Source: Mastigias papua
Lineage: Eukaryota; Cnidaria; Scyphozoa; Rhizostomeae; Mastigiidae
DNA: 64,000 nt
NCBI GenBank assembly: GCA_964019165.1
Contig: OZ025271.1
Coordinates: 6,717,570-6,781,569 of the forward strand
Reading direction: 5' to 3'
Made by a program: the position numbers and the translations under genes. Position 1 is the first letter of the stretch, and the number at the start of each line of letters is the position of its first letter. The notes under the pieces are model-generated. The model saw only the letters and a program-made list of their open reading frames with translations, ran no database searches and was not told the DNA's origin. Of this stretch, positions 11,313 through 24,075 are shown one piece after another.

Positions 11313-11359
11313 CTAAAGCAATGTTCCCGCTTTTTCGTGCTATAGTGAAATATATCTTT

Positions 11360-11921
11360 ATATGATGTAAGCAAGCCTCTGAGTGCCGAATTGTCTTTTT
11401 CATTTAAGTCAGGGAAGCGTATTGATTGGAAGATGGAAGAAAATGAACTATCACTATCCGGTATGCAAGGCATAGAACTATGAACACTCATAGGAGCCAA
11501 TTGAGGTTCAGAATCAAAGTTGATAATGGTTTCCTCAGGACTTATCTCTGTGAAGGAACCAATAATTGTACCTTTATGTATAAAAAGCGAATCACTTGAT
11601 GGATTTAACACACGAAAGGTAACATAGCCATCACTGTTGCAGCCAGAAGAGATGACGAGAGGACAAACTAGGCAAAGCCTCGAAAAATCCTATTACAGGC
11701 TGCGGGGATAACCGAGTAAAACTAGCTGGTATAACAGTTTCAGAATTGCCGTCAATCACAATTGTTTGTGTTGTACGAACATCTGACACAAATGGAGGAG
11801 TATTATTAGAGACAAAGTAGATATTATTTGTCCCACAAAATGTAATCAGTTCTGCACCAACATCAATCAGTGCTGAAAATTCATGCAAAAGTTCTCTACC
11901 AAGAACTACATGCCCAAACAT
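11360..11921 (-). pseudogene. Gypsy element 1: protease and start of RT
   Basis: Minus-strand remnant encoding an aspartic-protease-like segment (ALIDVGAELITF, where a D-T/S-G triad is expected, so the catalytic site looks degraded) followed by the linker into RT, ending in a TSYKDIF-like motif that is cut by the Penelope insertion at 11359. A frameshift separates the protease part (11631-11921) from the rest. Upstream gag coding was displaced or lost when another LINE arrived at about 11922. Confidence 0.7.
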
Positions 11922-13793
11922 CTCCTGAGAAGTGGTCAGTATACAAGCAACTTAGAAACAAAGTAACATAAACGATAAAAATTGCTATAGAAACACAATA
12001 TCGCAGGGTAATAGATGAAAATAAGGATAACCCTAAGAAGATGTGGAAGACCATTAACAAAGTGTTAGATAAATCTCCACAATAAACAACAACCTCAAGT
12101 TTAGACGTAGAGAGAGATAGAATTACAAAAGAAGCAAACATAGCAGAGGCACTAAATCCTCATTTTGCTCCAGTTGACCCTAAACTTGCTAGTAAAATTG
12201 AACAACGGACAAATGATGATCCTCTAAAATACGTAGTTAAGAAAGATAGTGTCATGAAGTTTAATGTTGCTAACGACACGTTCATATTTAATTCCATCAA
12301 GCAGTTAAAAAATGGGACGGCACCAGGGCCCGACAAGATTCCGACAAAGCTAATAAAGGATGCTGGAGAGGGTATTCTGGAAAGAATCGTAGATGACCAG
12401 GTGTATGATTACTTAAGATCATGTGACATCTTAACGACCAGCCATTCAGCTATTCAGAAACTCTGCTCAACGATAACATCTTTAATTAACAGTACGGAGT
12501 TTTGGTATGAAACTATTGATCGCAAAAAGGTTGATTTGGCAATATTCCTTGATCTGAAAAAAGCGTTTGACACCGTTGACTATAAGATCTTGCTTGAAAA
12601 ATTAGAGGCGCATGGAATCCGTGAATTAGCAGGTAACTGGTTCAGATCATATCTAGAAGACAGACAACAATACTGTAAGCTTAACTGCTATGTGTCTAGA
12701 GCTAAGACTATCACTTGCGGGGTTCCCCAAGGACCCTGCTTGGGCCCTCTTCCGTTCATAGTGTATCTAAATGACTTTGAAAAATGGTTGAAAGCGACTA
12801 AGGCTGGCATGTATTCTGATGATACCCAAGTATCGTTGGCATCTTCAAATGTCGATGAATTGGTCCGCAAAGCCCAAGATGAATTGTGTAGCATCTCTGA
12901 GTGGATGAGACTGAGTAAACTAAGTGCTAATCCACAAAAAACAGAATATGTGTTTATAGGGCACCCGAATAGAACTAATAAGATAACCGAGCAAGAAGAA
13001 CTCAAACTAAATGACTCAGAAATGAAACGAGTGAAGAATACAAAATCATTGGGGTAATTATAAGTCAAGGACTCAACTGGGAGGGCTAGTTAAAAGCTAT
13101 CAAGGCGAAAACACGCGGGGACCTTGCTTCTTCGAAGAACCCAAAAAACATTGTTTGGCAATCTCGGCTAAGCAATGTCTATCGTGCGCTAGTAGAGAGT
13201 CATATAAGATACGCTGGTGTTATATGGGGAAGTATATCCAACTCCAAAGTTAAATCATTATAGCGCTTTCAAGACAGGGCCATTATGATAATCGACACTG
13301 CTAGGATAAGGGATGACTGGTCGAAGAACCTTTCAACAGTCAAACAACCTATTATATTTGATGGATCAGTCATGACATATAAAATCATGAACAGACTATG
13401 TCCAGAAAATCTTTGGAATGAATTTCAGAGGAGATCTCATTATTCTAACTATGATACTAGGTTTTGTAAGAATCTTCAAATTCCAAAGTATAAATTAGAG
13501 CATTCTAAAAAGATATTTTTTTACACAGCTCTGAAGGGTTGGAATGAGATTCCTATGAATATTAGGGAGCTCCCTACCTTGTCTCAATATAAAAAACTAT
13601 TAAAAAGTTATTTGATGAGCTGAAAAAAATGCAAACACGACCCCCTAGAAGATCAGCAACTCTGATCATGTAAGTAGATTTAATTAGTTATCACCACGTT
13701 ATTAGATTTTGTTATTAGTTAAATTTATTTTATTACGCTGAAGGGTGTTTTCGTGTATAAACAAATTAGAATATGAATATGAATATATGAAAG
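11922..13793 (+). pseudogene. CR1/jockey-type LINE, 5' truncated and internally deleted
   Basis: Begins inside the pre-RT region (WKTINKVLDK-like near 12045), then reads RT motifs LKNGTAPGPDKIP (near 12305), LDLKKAFDTVD (near 12550), GVPQGPCLGPLPF (near 12718) and YSDDT (near 12812, so YADD is changed to YSDD). The block that should carry NYRPIS is missing: the frame jumps from GEGILERIV directly to the segment that normally follows it, an in-frame deletion of roughly 70-80 codons. The C-terminal domain continues through a frameshift near 13055 to a stop at 13621-13623. The 3' end is a short atgaat-type repeat near 13770-13793. Its left end abuts the gypsy protease. Confidence 0.82.
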
Positions 13794-16700
13794 GTACGGG
13801 GGTACACAATGATCCTCTTCTAACTGCACCTAACGACGGGGGTACTTTCTACGAGTTTTCTGGAACTTCGATTGCCTTACGTAAGGCTTGTGCGGTACCC
13901 TGGATCTGCCCCTGCACAGTAGAGTTGCAGCTTTCCTTGTAAAAACTATCGTAGTTTTACACTACGACGCCATATTTGTTTCTGCAACTGATCAAAAATG
14001 ATTTTCGCTTCACTTTCTATTGTCTGTTACACGTTTTGATTGGCAAATGAGTATGGAAACAAATGAACTGCTTGGCTGAAAACATTTCCCCCCTGCTTGT
14101 CTATATGCATGTCTTCTCAGTCCCTACCCCCTGTGAAGTACTGAAGTCCCCGAGTTTAGTTTAGGTTAGTTGTTCACAAGTAATAGTACTACCCAGAGGT
14201 GATCATAGAGCCACGAAATACAACAGTTGACATGCACTGCACATCAAGGTCTTCAAAAACAACACGTTCTGACCTTGTAAAGGCTAATGGGGGATTTGAA
14301 AATCAAGATCAATCCGAACTATATTCAAACATAGGGAGTACACCATCATTTCTAGCAAAAGTATCTCTGACCTTGTTTCAGAGTAAGTAGGCAACTTCTA
14401 TAAGTATCATCTCATGAAATATAAAGAGATTCTGGAAATTCTTGAAATGGTCAAGTGAGTCTTGATTAACGCTCAAGATGGCAATAACATGAAATCTACT
14501 CTAGCATAAATCACTGGACTTCCATTAATTCTTCCACACCCCCTCCACATCTCTTAACTGAAAGATCAATGTTGTTATCGAAGAGGAATTTTATGCTTAT
14601 TACGAAGAGACGCCTACGGCAAAAAGTTACTATGTAGGAGGGGGAAATGACAAGTAGTGGAGGAGAAATCAGTGTCAAAATTTTGAACAGAACGTCCAAA
14701 TATATCTAGTAGATAATTGTAGGCTATCTAGGCATTAACAGATGGTTTTGCACTTACCTGGTAACTTAGCAAATCTTAGAGCTCTTCAAATCAGTCTTTT
14801 AAGCCAGATATAATTTTTTGGGAACGGAAATGGAGAGTCCCCCTTTTATCCTTGACTTTAATTGAGAGGTTTGGGTTCCTTTGTAGCTATTATTGAAAAT
14901 ATGAGGAGTTGAGCTGTATAATTAAGTATCAATTCTTTAGGATGGAATTGATTATTATGAAAATGATCTTAATAGTTATATATGAATATTAGCATTTATT
15001 AAATGCCATTCCTATCAATGTGGTGGAGACAGACAGTGAGTTTGTAAAGCATGAATGAAAGTAGCTTACATAAATCATCGAAAGTTTTCTTACCAACGTC
15101 TGGTAGAAAATGGCATTGTGCGTTGTTTAGCATAAGCATAGGAACCTAGAATGCGAGTGTGGTGTCTTTTTACACTAGCGAAGACTCCCAATATCAGCCT
15201 GCAAAAGTCAAGTGGCAATGTTGAGGATGTCTTTTTACAATGCTAATTAAGACAGTACACATTTTATTTATCTCAAAGATTTGTATGATATAAGATTATA
15301 GGATACGATACCATCTGTTATGTAAGTGATTTGAAGATATTTTTGACAATTTCTACGTTTTACGGAATAAATAGCGTGTGCAGTAGTAAAGCATGAATGG
15401 AAGCATGGAAGGTTTCCTGCCATTTTCCACGTGACATTTCCCTGCGACTTTTCAATCCAAATTCACCTGCTGTCGCCATTTACCAACTTTATTTAGAGTT
15501 GAGAGGACGAATACACATTAGATCGATACTATCTAACTTACATTTTATTCATGAAGACGAATTATATGGATTAACATATCAATAAATATCGACTGGAAGG
15601 TACGTAAACGTTGCTTCGTGATCAAAGCGTGATATTTCTTGAACGGGGAGAGATCTCGAAAAAGTTCGTGGTAGCTTTTTGGTGAAATATCTTGTGATAA
15701 TATTTATTGAAAAAAATTTCGGAAAAGTCTTACCAGATTTTACACCGGGTTGTTTGAAGGAGGTGTAGTAAAATTGGAGATTCTGGCCTTCTGATTGGTC
15801 AATAAGGCAGAAGATTCCCCAAGTGGGGATCGCGCTAACAGCCAATCAAGATTTGTCCACTATGCTGTTGTGGACAGCAAAGTTCTTCCTGTTTGTTGAT
15901 ATTGTGAATGATGGAGGAGTGTAGAAGTCGTGCTCACTTATCTATCCAAGTTTGAAGGTGTGTACTTTGTTGAATATTCTGTATGTAATATATTTGTGAG
16001 TTCTTCACAATGGGGCACTTCTTGCTCGTAGTCATCGGTCTTTTCTCTCAGGGTATCGCTCAGTTTCACGCTCAGTGTGCATGCGTATTCTAGTGTGGAC
16101 TAAAGCCGGTTGACATGGTTGTTTATAGCTGAGTTGATGAACGGTACCCCTGCAAATCCATGCATATTGAAGTGCCATCAGCAGATTCTTTGTAAGGAAC
16201 TCGTCGTATATTCACATAGTTGTAGAGCATGGCGCTTTATGAAAGTCAACAACAGATGTTGAGAATATCGCCTAGGGCGCAGGAGCACGGGATCGGCGGA
16301 GTGGCAGGGCACGCCTATCACTCGACTTGCTGAAGAGGAAGTATAAAGTTTCCTTCGGATGCTCTTGTATTCAAAGAAGTAATGAGTAAAGTAAGATAAA
16401 CTTCTTACCTAAAAAAACAGCATAATTCTCGACCTACATACTTTGAAGCTATTGTAGTGCAATGTGTACTATTCATCAGCTCAGGCAAACAACTCTAAGC
16501 AGCGTTGCAGAATAAACATGAAAAGGGGAAGGCGCTATTGGAGAATCGTACCACTCCTAGAAATACACGTCCTATCAGAAGTTTTCAGTCAAAGTTTAGC
16601 TGAGTTGAAATTGCTATTTTCCAATAACGAGGCCCGAACATGATGTCAATAGACAACGGTTTTTGATCAGTCTATAGGGCCGCTTCTCATTCCCAGTCAT

Positions 16701-17289
16701 TTGCTACTGTGCCCATTAGGAGAGGGAGCCAAGTTATGTTCTTGCAGCTTCACAATGTCAGCATCTAGGTTGAAAAGTACGTCATACACACAGCTAGATG
16801 AAGCCAAAAGAAATGGAGACTGTATAAAAAGTCTGCATAAAATTACGCATGAGTTTGTTTCGTTAAAAGGAAATTGTAAACGCATGTTCGAAAAGCTTGT
16901 TGCTGAAATTAAATGTAGTACAATTCATGGTTCAATTTGTACCTCAGAGATATAGAATGGCAAACACATCATTCAATATCTCTCGTGAATAGATTATGAT
17001 GGTACCGTCATTTACACCATGGTTCAATTTTTCCAGGAGTTAGCAAGTTATCGCCAACAAACTTGGCTGCCATGTGTGCTCGGTTAGGGCTAGCATTTAA
17101 ATCAGGTTCAGGTTTATATTTTTGAAATTCCACACAACATACATTTCCATAATTGAAATACAACAAATTTGAATAACAGACAATTTTACAATCAAATGGG
17201 AGAGATTACAAATTAATAAGAAGCAAAAAGTATCAGTTTGATATGTATGTAATGGGAATCATTTAAATTAGCAAATCCCTCAATAGCAA
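13794..17289. other. Non-coding stretch, no gene recognised
   Basis: No recognisable protein. Noted: a 16-base match to a hAT-like terminus on the minus strand at about 13900-13918 (CAGGGGCAGATCCAGG) with no partner end; a tight hairpin at about 13940-13960; two CCAAT-type boxes in opposite orientation near 15794 and 15840 with a ccccaagtgggg palindrome between them, which could be a promoter but no downstream gene is visible; and a short direct repeat, taaagcatgaatg, at about 15045 and 15389. Open frames near 14199, 15397 and 16701 have no resemblance to known proteins. Confidence 0.4.
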
Positions 17290-19060
17290 AGCTAATTGAG
17301 GATAGAGTCCCCCCAGCTTACAAAAATATTTGATATTTCACAGAAATAAAAGTAACTTACTTGAATGGGAACCTCTAATTTGATTGTTAAAATGGGTATG
17401 ATAAAAGTGTTGGAAATTTCACAGGCTGGTTGTCAGATGCTTTTTGCGAGTAGATATGGCTTTAGTTTATAGTGAAAGTAAACCAAGGATACAGATTCTT
17501 TAAAAGTAGTAGGGATACTATTCCAAGATTTGTCACCTGAGAAAGGAACAGATCTTATGGCATATTGAAGAGTGTTTTTCTGAGTCAAAGTGTAGAAACA
17601 GACAAGAGAAATCGTATTCATACATTCATAGACAAGGGCAAGAAGTATTAATTGGAGGAAGTCCTGCACTTTCAGGATCTTTGGGTGAGAGAAAATAGAA
17701 GAGAAAGGTGAGGAAAAACTTTGAAAGACAGTAACCCTGGTTATTCTCTTTTGCAATAAGAAAATTGGTTGAATATCAACATCATATGCAAAACCCCAAA
17801 CCACAATTCTGTATTGGAGAAAAGGAGCAAACAAAGAATTTTAAAGACATATCAATACATCAACAGAAAGAAAGTGTCTTATCTTGAAAAGTATGCCGCA
17901 AGCTCTAGCTGATATTTATCAAGTTCACTCAAATGGTACTCCCAGCTGAGATTTTCATCAGTTAGAATACCTAGGAATTTAACATATTGGGATTGTTTTT
18001 ACATTTTGTTTACCAATTTGTATATTAATATTATCTGTTAAGGGGTGGTGTTTCTGTGACCTGAAAATTATAAAATTAGTTTTGTGAATGTTTAAAGACA
18101 TTGTTAGCACCAAGTCACTGTTTAACATCACCTAATTCTTTGTTGACAATTTTTTCAAGTTCACTAATTTTGTCAGGTTCAAGATATATGTCAGTGTCAT
18201 TAGCAAAAAGATAAAACCATAGCTTGGGAGATGAGTTATGTAAGTCATTTATGAAAGTAAGAAAAAGCAGAGGACCAAGGACAGAGCCCCAGGGTACTCC
18301 GCATGCAACATTAAGTAGTTTGGAATTATACCCATGAACAGAAACATATTGTTTCCAATCTAAGATGTTAGATCTATACCAGTTTGAGCTGGTCCACATA
18401 TTCCATTGTGTTTAAGTTTGTCCAAAAGAATTTAATTAATTTACAGTATCAAATCCTTTTTACAAATGAAGAAAAATTCCACTACCAAATCTTCTGTTTT
18501 ATATGCTCTCCTTTATCTTCTCTGTGATAACAATTAGTGCATGATTTATAAAATGGCTGGTATGGAAGCCAAATTGCATAGAATATAAAACTGTTGTGTA
18601 ATTTTGCTGAAAGCTGACAAAAGGTATATCACTCTATAGTTAGATATTGTAGCAACACAGCTTGTTTTGAAAAAGGGAATGACCATTGGCAGTGTCATTT
18701 TATCAGGAAAAATGCCACACTGAAATGAATCATTTGTGTGTTGAGACAACGGAGAGGATATCAATGGACATAACGTTTTTAAATCTTAATTGGGGTCCTG
18801 TTTGGGCCTATCGATTTGACCACTTTTACCAAATTAATTATGTTAGTTATTTCAGAAACAACAGATGGAGAAATAAACATTGAGTTATTGACTCTCTTAC
18901 CCTTGAAGCACATGGGTGATGTTTTAGATCTAAGTATGTATTTAGTAACAGTATGGGAGACATTGACAAAAAACATATTGAAGACATTAGCAGTTACAGC
19001 TGGGCCACTCTCTGAATGTTTTGGAATTTGATCTATTTCATTGATATCATTTGAAATTAG
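17290..19060 (-). pseudogene. LINE reverse transcriptase relic
   Basis: Minus-strand fragments in several frames line up as one RT. They include a segment with SPSVVSEITNIINLVK (18780-18976), one with PLFK-like and SNYRVIYLLSAFSK, a decayed NYRPISLL (18546-18764), GVPWGSVLGPLLFLTFINDL with a damaged catalytic box FANDT in place of YADDT (18115-18399), and the C-terminal SWNSIPTTFK tail (17433-17560). Many stops and frameshifts make this the oldest of the LINE copies here. It is of the same general CR1/jockey type, but clearly a different subfamily from the copies at 2866 and 11922. Confidence 0.75.
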
Positions 19061-19678
19061 TAGATATTGACAGTTTGACGATTGGTACTATTTAAGAAGT
19101 AATGCTAGTCCTTATACCTCTGACCCCTACCCCTTGATAACTTCTGAAAAATTCTAAATAGTGGGTAAATGACGATATCATCCTAATCTACTAACCTAGA
19201 GCTATGAAATGGTGTAAAGAATGCCGTGATAGGCTGTGTATCTCTAGGAGAGGTATGATTCTGCAATAGCCCCCATCCTACATCAGATGTTATTATTGCG
19301 CACTTGATTTGAAATCAGACACATAGTAATAATCGGAGGACGCAATAAAGTGTACACATTGACTAATGTAATTTTGATGTGGAGTTAATCTTAATTGTGC
19401 TTTGACCTTTTCTTGGTAATTCCATAATCAAAGCACAGTGTTCCAGTCTCATTGTGAGCAGTGTTGCTTGATAACAGAAGTTGGATTGAATCTCAAATTG
19501 GAGGCAAATAATCACAATGTTAGTATAAAGTCCTGCTTTGCCAGTTTGAGCTGAGTGTACGTTGTTCCCAATATGATTTGCAGTTTGAAGTAACAATCAA
19601 ATTGCCTTATGTTTATGCAGTCAAATAAGGTGATTAAAGATTTGGTATTACTCATCATTTACTGAGTAGCACTACTTT

Positions 19679-19680
<2 letters not shown>
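19061..19680. other. Non-coding stretch
   Basis: No gene or repeat recognised; AT-rich sequence leading into the (TA)n array. Confidence 0.4.
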
Positions 19681-19746
<66 letters not shown>

Positions 19747-19762
19747 CATATATATATATATT

Positions 19763-19842
<80 letters not shown>

Positions 19843-19856
19843 CATATATATATATT

Positions 19857-19905
<49 letters not shown>
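19681..19905. repeat. (TA)n array interrupted by TTGGCA hexamers
   Basis: Pure TA dinucleotide repeats with the block ttggca inserted five times at about 19711, 19743, 19761, 19839 and 19854. Immediately to the right, 19908-19945 resembles the tail of the foldback element described at 20172 (caaactaatcctaa). Open frames of alternating Tyr-Ile here are meaningless. Confidence 0.9.
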
Positions 19906-19907
<2 letters not shown>

Positions 19908-20171
19908 AAACTAATCCTAAATTAACATATATTACATACATCTATTGACTATATAACTCCCTATGTTTTGGGACCTGTTGATTGCAAAGTAGGGTTATTT
20001 GCTACTGTCTGGTTTTGATATTTTGTTTTTTTTCTTTCTTTTGTTGTAATTGTGTATATTTAATCTTCTATGTCATGTCCCCGCGTTGGTAGTCAGGATC
20101 ATTGCTCCCCAGGGTATCGTGTCCGTCATTGTATCTTTATGTATGTATGTAACTTTCATGGAATGTGTATA

Positions 20172-20334
20172 AAAAAAAACTAATCCTAAGCTGCATCCAC
20201 AACGTATATAAATTACATAAATAGAATAAACCACAAATATACTATTCTTTCAGTACACGTTTCGATTAGAATCTTCATCAGCACTCAAGTACTGATGAAG
20301 ATTCTAATTGAAACGTTTACTGAAAGGATAGTAT
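20172..20334. repeat. Foldback element copy A (cut by assembly gap)
   Basis: Tail (aaactaatcctaagctgc...) and left arm starting agaataaaccac run to about 20280. A right arm in inverted orientation then carries CTGATGA at 20292-20298 and GAAAC at 20310-20314, before the sequence breaks off into Ns. The same unit occurs at 26211 and 56011. The arms can fold into a long hairpin. Confidence 0.8.
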
Positions 20335-20534
20335 NNNNNNNNNNNNNNNNNNNNNNNNNNNNNNNNNNNNNNNNNNNNNNNNNNNNNNNNNNNNNNNNNN
20401 NNNNNNNNNNNNNNNNNNNNNNNNNNNNNNNNNNNNNNNNNNNNNNNNNNNNNNNNNNNNNNNNNNNNNNNNNNNNNNNNNNNNNNNNNNNNNNNNNNNN
20501 NNNNNNNNNNNNNNNNNNNNNNNNNNNNNNNNNN
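20335..20534. other. Assembly gap (200 N)
   Basis: Exactly 200 unknown bases, probably a placeholder. It begins where the foldback arm would be expected to run into a (TA)n array, a likely cause of the assembly break. Confidence 0.98.
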
Positions 20535-20949
20535 TATGATTGTAAATGCGACAAAGAGATAAACTGAAGGATTGCTCTGTTGAAGAACATAGAAAGATCC
20601 TTACTAATAAACAACTGAATTTTACAGGTTCCTTGAAATGCTTCCTTTGGTCAAAATTACAACAGTAAATCAACGCATATAGGAACCTACAAAAATATGA
20701 ACCAATAGACAGTTTTCCTGATTTATGCAATTTTGAAATACGAACCCTTGTCAGCCTAGTAAAGTAGCAAGTTCCTATTGCAAAATAACAAATTTGATTT
20801 ATGGTATTACGACTTTCAGATTCTCAGTGTCAAACAAGAATCAGTGCAAAAATTGTCAGGTGCATGGTTTAAGTACTTTATAAATTTCTGGAAAAGTAAC
20901 TATGATATAACTTAACCAGTGAAAATTTAAAAGATAGTAGAAGTTTAGA

Positions 20950-21840
20950 ATTCATAGTTATCATATCCCTGGGGATGTATAAAATCATCCTCAGATTGTC
21001 ATAAGGCAGCCAGTGTGTTCAAAAGCCTTCCTAAATATCTCATTGTTCATCTTCTCTTCATGTCATGCATCACAAGGTCATTTTGTCATTAAAATGCATC
21101 TTTCTTTTGCACTCATTTTGCCATGTCATTGTTCAATATGTTCATTGACTTCAAGCCACTTATCAAAAGTATTTCCAATTTTAAGCTTCATTAATTCCTG
21201 CATCAATGGGTTGCACAATATTAGTTTGATTCTAATGTAGCATATAAACAGTTGCATTGCATTTAATTTCCTCTCTCAACTAAAAAGGATACATTGTCAG
21301 CAAATATTTCATTTTCCTTTGACTTGTGTGCTGTCTCTTTTCTAATCCACCCTGGAGCTGAGAAACCCATACTTGCTTGTCACCTGTTTCTGCATTGGTT
21401 CTACAAATGACAAAGGGATATGGTCAACATTGTACCTATTTATAGCTAGCCTTCTTCCCCAATTTACATCTGTTCTAAATTTGCCAGTAAGACCTTGCCG
21501 TTGTCTTTCAATTTTTTCTGAGTGTCCTATGGAATGATTGAATAATGGATCTACAGTCATCGGTCGATGTCTGTTTTGTATTTGTCTTGCTTCTCAAAGA
21601 ACTTTAAATTGAAACCGATAGTTGCTTGCTTTGAATTTAGCAGCTTTGTCAATGTTATACATGTCCTAAATCACATGTTTCATTGTTTCACAGAGCCATG
21701 ACTGTTTAACTGTTAATCATTTCTTCCTTTTATCTTTAAACTCATTTACAACAGCTCTGGAAAAAGTGAAATATTATCTTGATCTCTCCTCTTTGATGGA
21801 ATCTTGCATCTTTGCCTTGTAGCTTTAACATTACCAACAT
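20950..21840 (-). pseudogene. DDE transposase relic (pogo/CENP-B-like)
   Basis: On the minus strand, fragments match a CENP-B/pogo-like transposase known from invertebrates. There is a KFKASNYRF helix-turn-helix remnant (near 21620), a NRYNVDHIPLSFV block near 21390-21440 that normally precedes the catalytic domain, and C-terminal pieces KLKIGNTFDKWLE (near 21150-21190) and EHTGCLMT (near 21005). The central DDE core is missing and there are many stops. In an active element it would cut and paste a DNA transposon. Assignment rests on remembered motif patterns. Confidence 0.5.
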
Positions 21841-23500
21841 CCTTCTCCAGGGTGTTGTCAGATAAAGCTCTAAGAAGTTTCTTTCTATCCTTAAGCCTGC
21901 TTTCTCAGGGAGAAATCATTTGGTCGATCCGAATGGAAGTGCTGGAATCCTCTTCTCAACTTAAGACTGGAAATAGGGGTTCTCCTTTCAATCCACATAC
22001 TTTTATTGATTGCCTTGAAAAGTAGGATGCGTTCAAACTAGGAAAGTCATTGCTGCACTGATTCCCACGCTCACTGGTAATGAAATGTGTATGCATAGCT
22101 TCGAAGTATTTCGCATCGTGTGAACAATTTTGCCTAGTGGAAAACAGGCTTTTTCCACTTTATAGCAAGGGATGTTGAAATTCCCCTGATTAAAACAACT
22201 TTTTCCCAGTTACTCTTCTTCATTTAAAACTGGTCTAGTGGATGCAATGTTTGAACTTTGAAATCGTTTGTCTTTGCGTCTGGCTTCCACACCATGCAGG
22301 AGTACCATTTCTGTAACTTTTGCTACTGACACCTATGGAGCTAGTTCTAATTCAAACATGCTCATTGGCAAAGATGCTTCTTCATTAATAGTAAGGGATA
22401 GTTTATCATGCTCGTCTTGATATCTTCACGCTGGAGTAGGATTTTTCCGGTATCAAGGTACTTCTTCAATGTGAATTTTACCCAGCAAACTTCACATATG
22501 AGTGGCTTTGCAGTGATTGTGGCTGTTTTGTGCATCAATTGTGTGACATCGTAATATTTTCTGTCCTTACTAATAATTGTTTTTCTAAAACCACATTGAA
22601 ATAAGGTGCGTATATTAGCAGACTCACATATATCAACAATGCAGTGGTAGCAGAACATTAACGTGGTCTGGATTAGCAAAAGCTTTCCCCCCCAGATCAG
22701 GTTACTGATCTCAGTCTCATTTTCACAAAGATCCTGAAAGAGGTTGTTTGGCCTAAAGCACTAAAGAAGTTTCTAGTTTCAGGCACTGGAGTTTGAGTGT
22801 CAGGTTTTGTGGGACCAAAATTGATGTCATATCCCTAGATGGCTGAAAACATGCAGTTGTTTTGCAGACTTCAATATCACGCAGGCTGTCATGCATACCA
22901 CAAATTTGTGAACGGTTCTCGTTGCTGAGGTTCCACAAACTCTGGAATGAATTACCTTTGGAGATTAGAAACTCTACTTCACAGTTTTTATTCAAAAGAT
23001 ATCTAAACATTAATTTGTAAAACGTTACATGACTGTAGATCAAAACCTTAACACGCTATGACCATATAAGGAGTGGTCCTCATCACAAGAAGTGGTCCTC
23101 ATCACAAGAAGCCTAGTGATACAGGATGTACTTTAAAGAACATTACTGCTGTTGAAATGTCCACAACTGATCTTAAAACTTTTAAACACCATCACAATAT
23201 GTCCTTCTAGGTAGGAATAGTTTCTGTTCTATCTCATAAACTACTTATGCATGTCTGTCTTATGAATTTCACTGTTATCATTAGAAGTATTATATTTATT
23301 GCATTGATATCCGCACACATAACGGCAGTATTAACCAACCTTCAGCTACGTAGGTGTAGTGAGGTTATATCTGTATGTATAGAAATTTGAAAATGAACTG
23401 TTTCCATTAATTATGACTAACATCTAATTGGAATTCATTCTAAAATGCAATGCAGAGTTTTCAAGTTATTCGCTATGAACATTTGGACCAATTATCCTCA
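21841..23500. other. No gene recognised
   Basis: Minus-strand frames at 22362-22679 and 22753-23043 are open but match nothing I know; they may be further transposase debris. A 17-base unit with gtggtcctcatcacaag is duplicated in tandem near 23073-23108. Confidence 0.35.
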
Positions 23501-23599
23501 CACTCCTCCTTGCTCAGTTTTTGAAACAGCTCAGTCCTCCCTGTTCAACAGCAGAAAGCAGACTACCTATGAACATCTTTGATTTCACTATCAACTATT

Positions 23600-24075
23600 G
23601 TAGTAATGCTCTTTGTGTCTTTGGCTTGAGTCACTCCTACACATTGTAGCAGGCGGTACAACATATCTTGACAAGAGTCATTTCACGTGGTAACGCAACT
23701 CAGCTGTATGTCTTCTAGCCCAAAGTATCCAGCTAATAAAACATCAGACCTTGCTGACTACCTTTCATCTTTCATTATTATGGGTCATATGTCTTTGCTC
23801 AGACGTAGTTCTTTCCATAGCTGACTAACATTTTGTATATCATTGCATTAACCATTGAGTTTCAGACACAGAAATTGAAAATAACTCAAATATCGCTTTC
23901 CTCTAACTCATATCGGAAATTACCATCAAACATAGAATTCGTTAATCTTTCAATCAGCTACCTTGTTGTATTTAATCAGTCGGTATATTCATTTCCAAAA
24001 ATGTGTTATGTAGGCTTCAATGACCCTCTTGTCCATTTGTTATTTTTAAATTATCTACTATTACAATCCACATAG
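23600..24075 (+). pseudogene. Fragment of a mobile-element-type protein (ELTVG-like domain), copy 1
   Basis: The frame at 23833-24075 reads YIIALTIEFQTQKL...YRKLPSNIEFVNLSISYLVVF. The same pattern (y-hhELTvG-eSN ... KY-L ... vkFv-lS---LGVf) is seen on the minus strand at 45735-46049. I know it as a conserved C-terminal region in invertebrate proteins associated with reverse transcriptases. Function is unproven; the ELT..K spacing could be a nuclease-like fold. The 5' part (23600-23830) is disrupted by stops. Confidence 0.4.

Larger units (their letters stand above)
9088..11347 (+). mobile_element. Penelope-like element with 12-bp target duplication
   Basis: The insert is bounded by a perfect 12-bp direct repeat, aaatatatcttt (9076-9087 and 11348-11359), which was the gypsy target. 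Its two ends are inverted copies of one terminal sequence: 9088-9190 on the minus strand corresponds to 11273-11347 on the plus strand, with the left copy about 25 bases longer at the outer end. Penelope-like elements commonly have pseudo-LTRs and a truncated inverted copy at the 5' side, as here. Between lie a Penelope-type RT and a GIY-YIG endonuclease. The removed insert leaves an in-register gypsy frame, so the event post-dates gypsy element 1. Confidence 0.9.

Noticed and set aside
15790..15850. Possible promoter with two CCAAT boxes
   Set aside because: No TATA box, no downstream gene and no conserved transcript start; too little to call.
20285..20730. Open frames running through the N gap
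   Set aside because: They exist only because unknown bases do not give stops.
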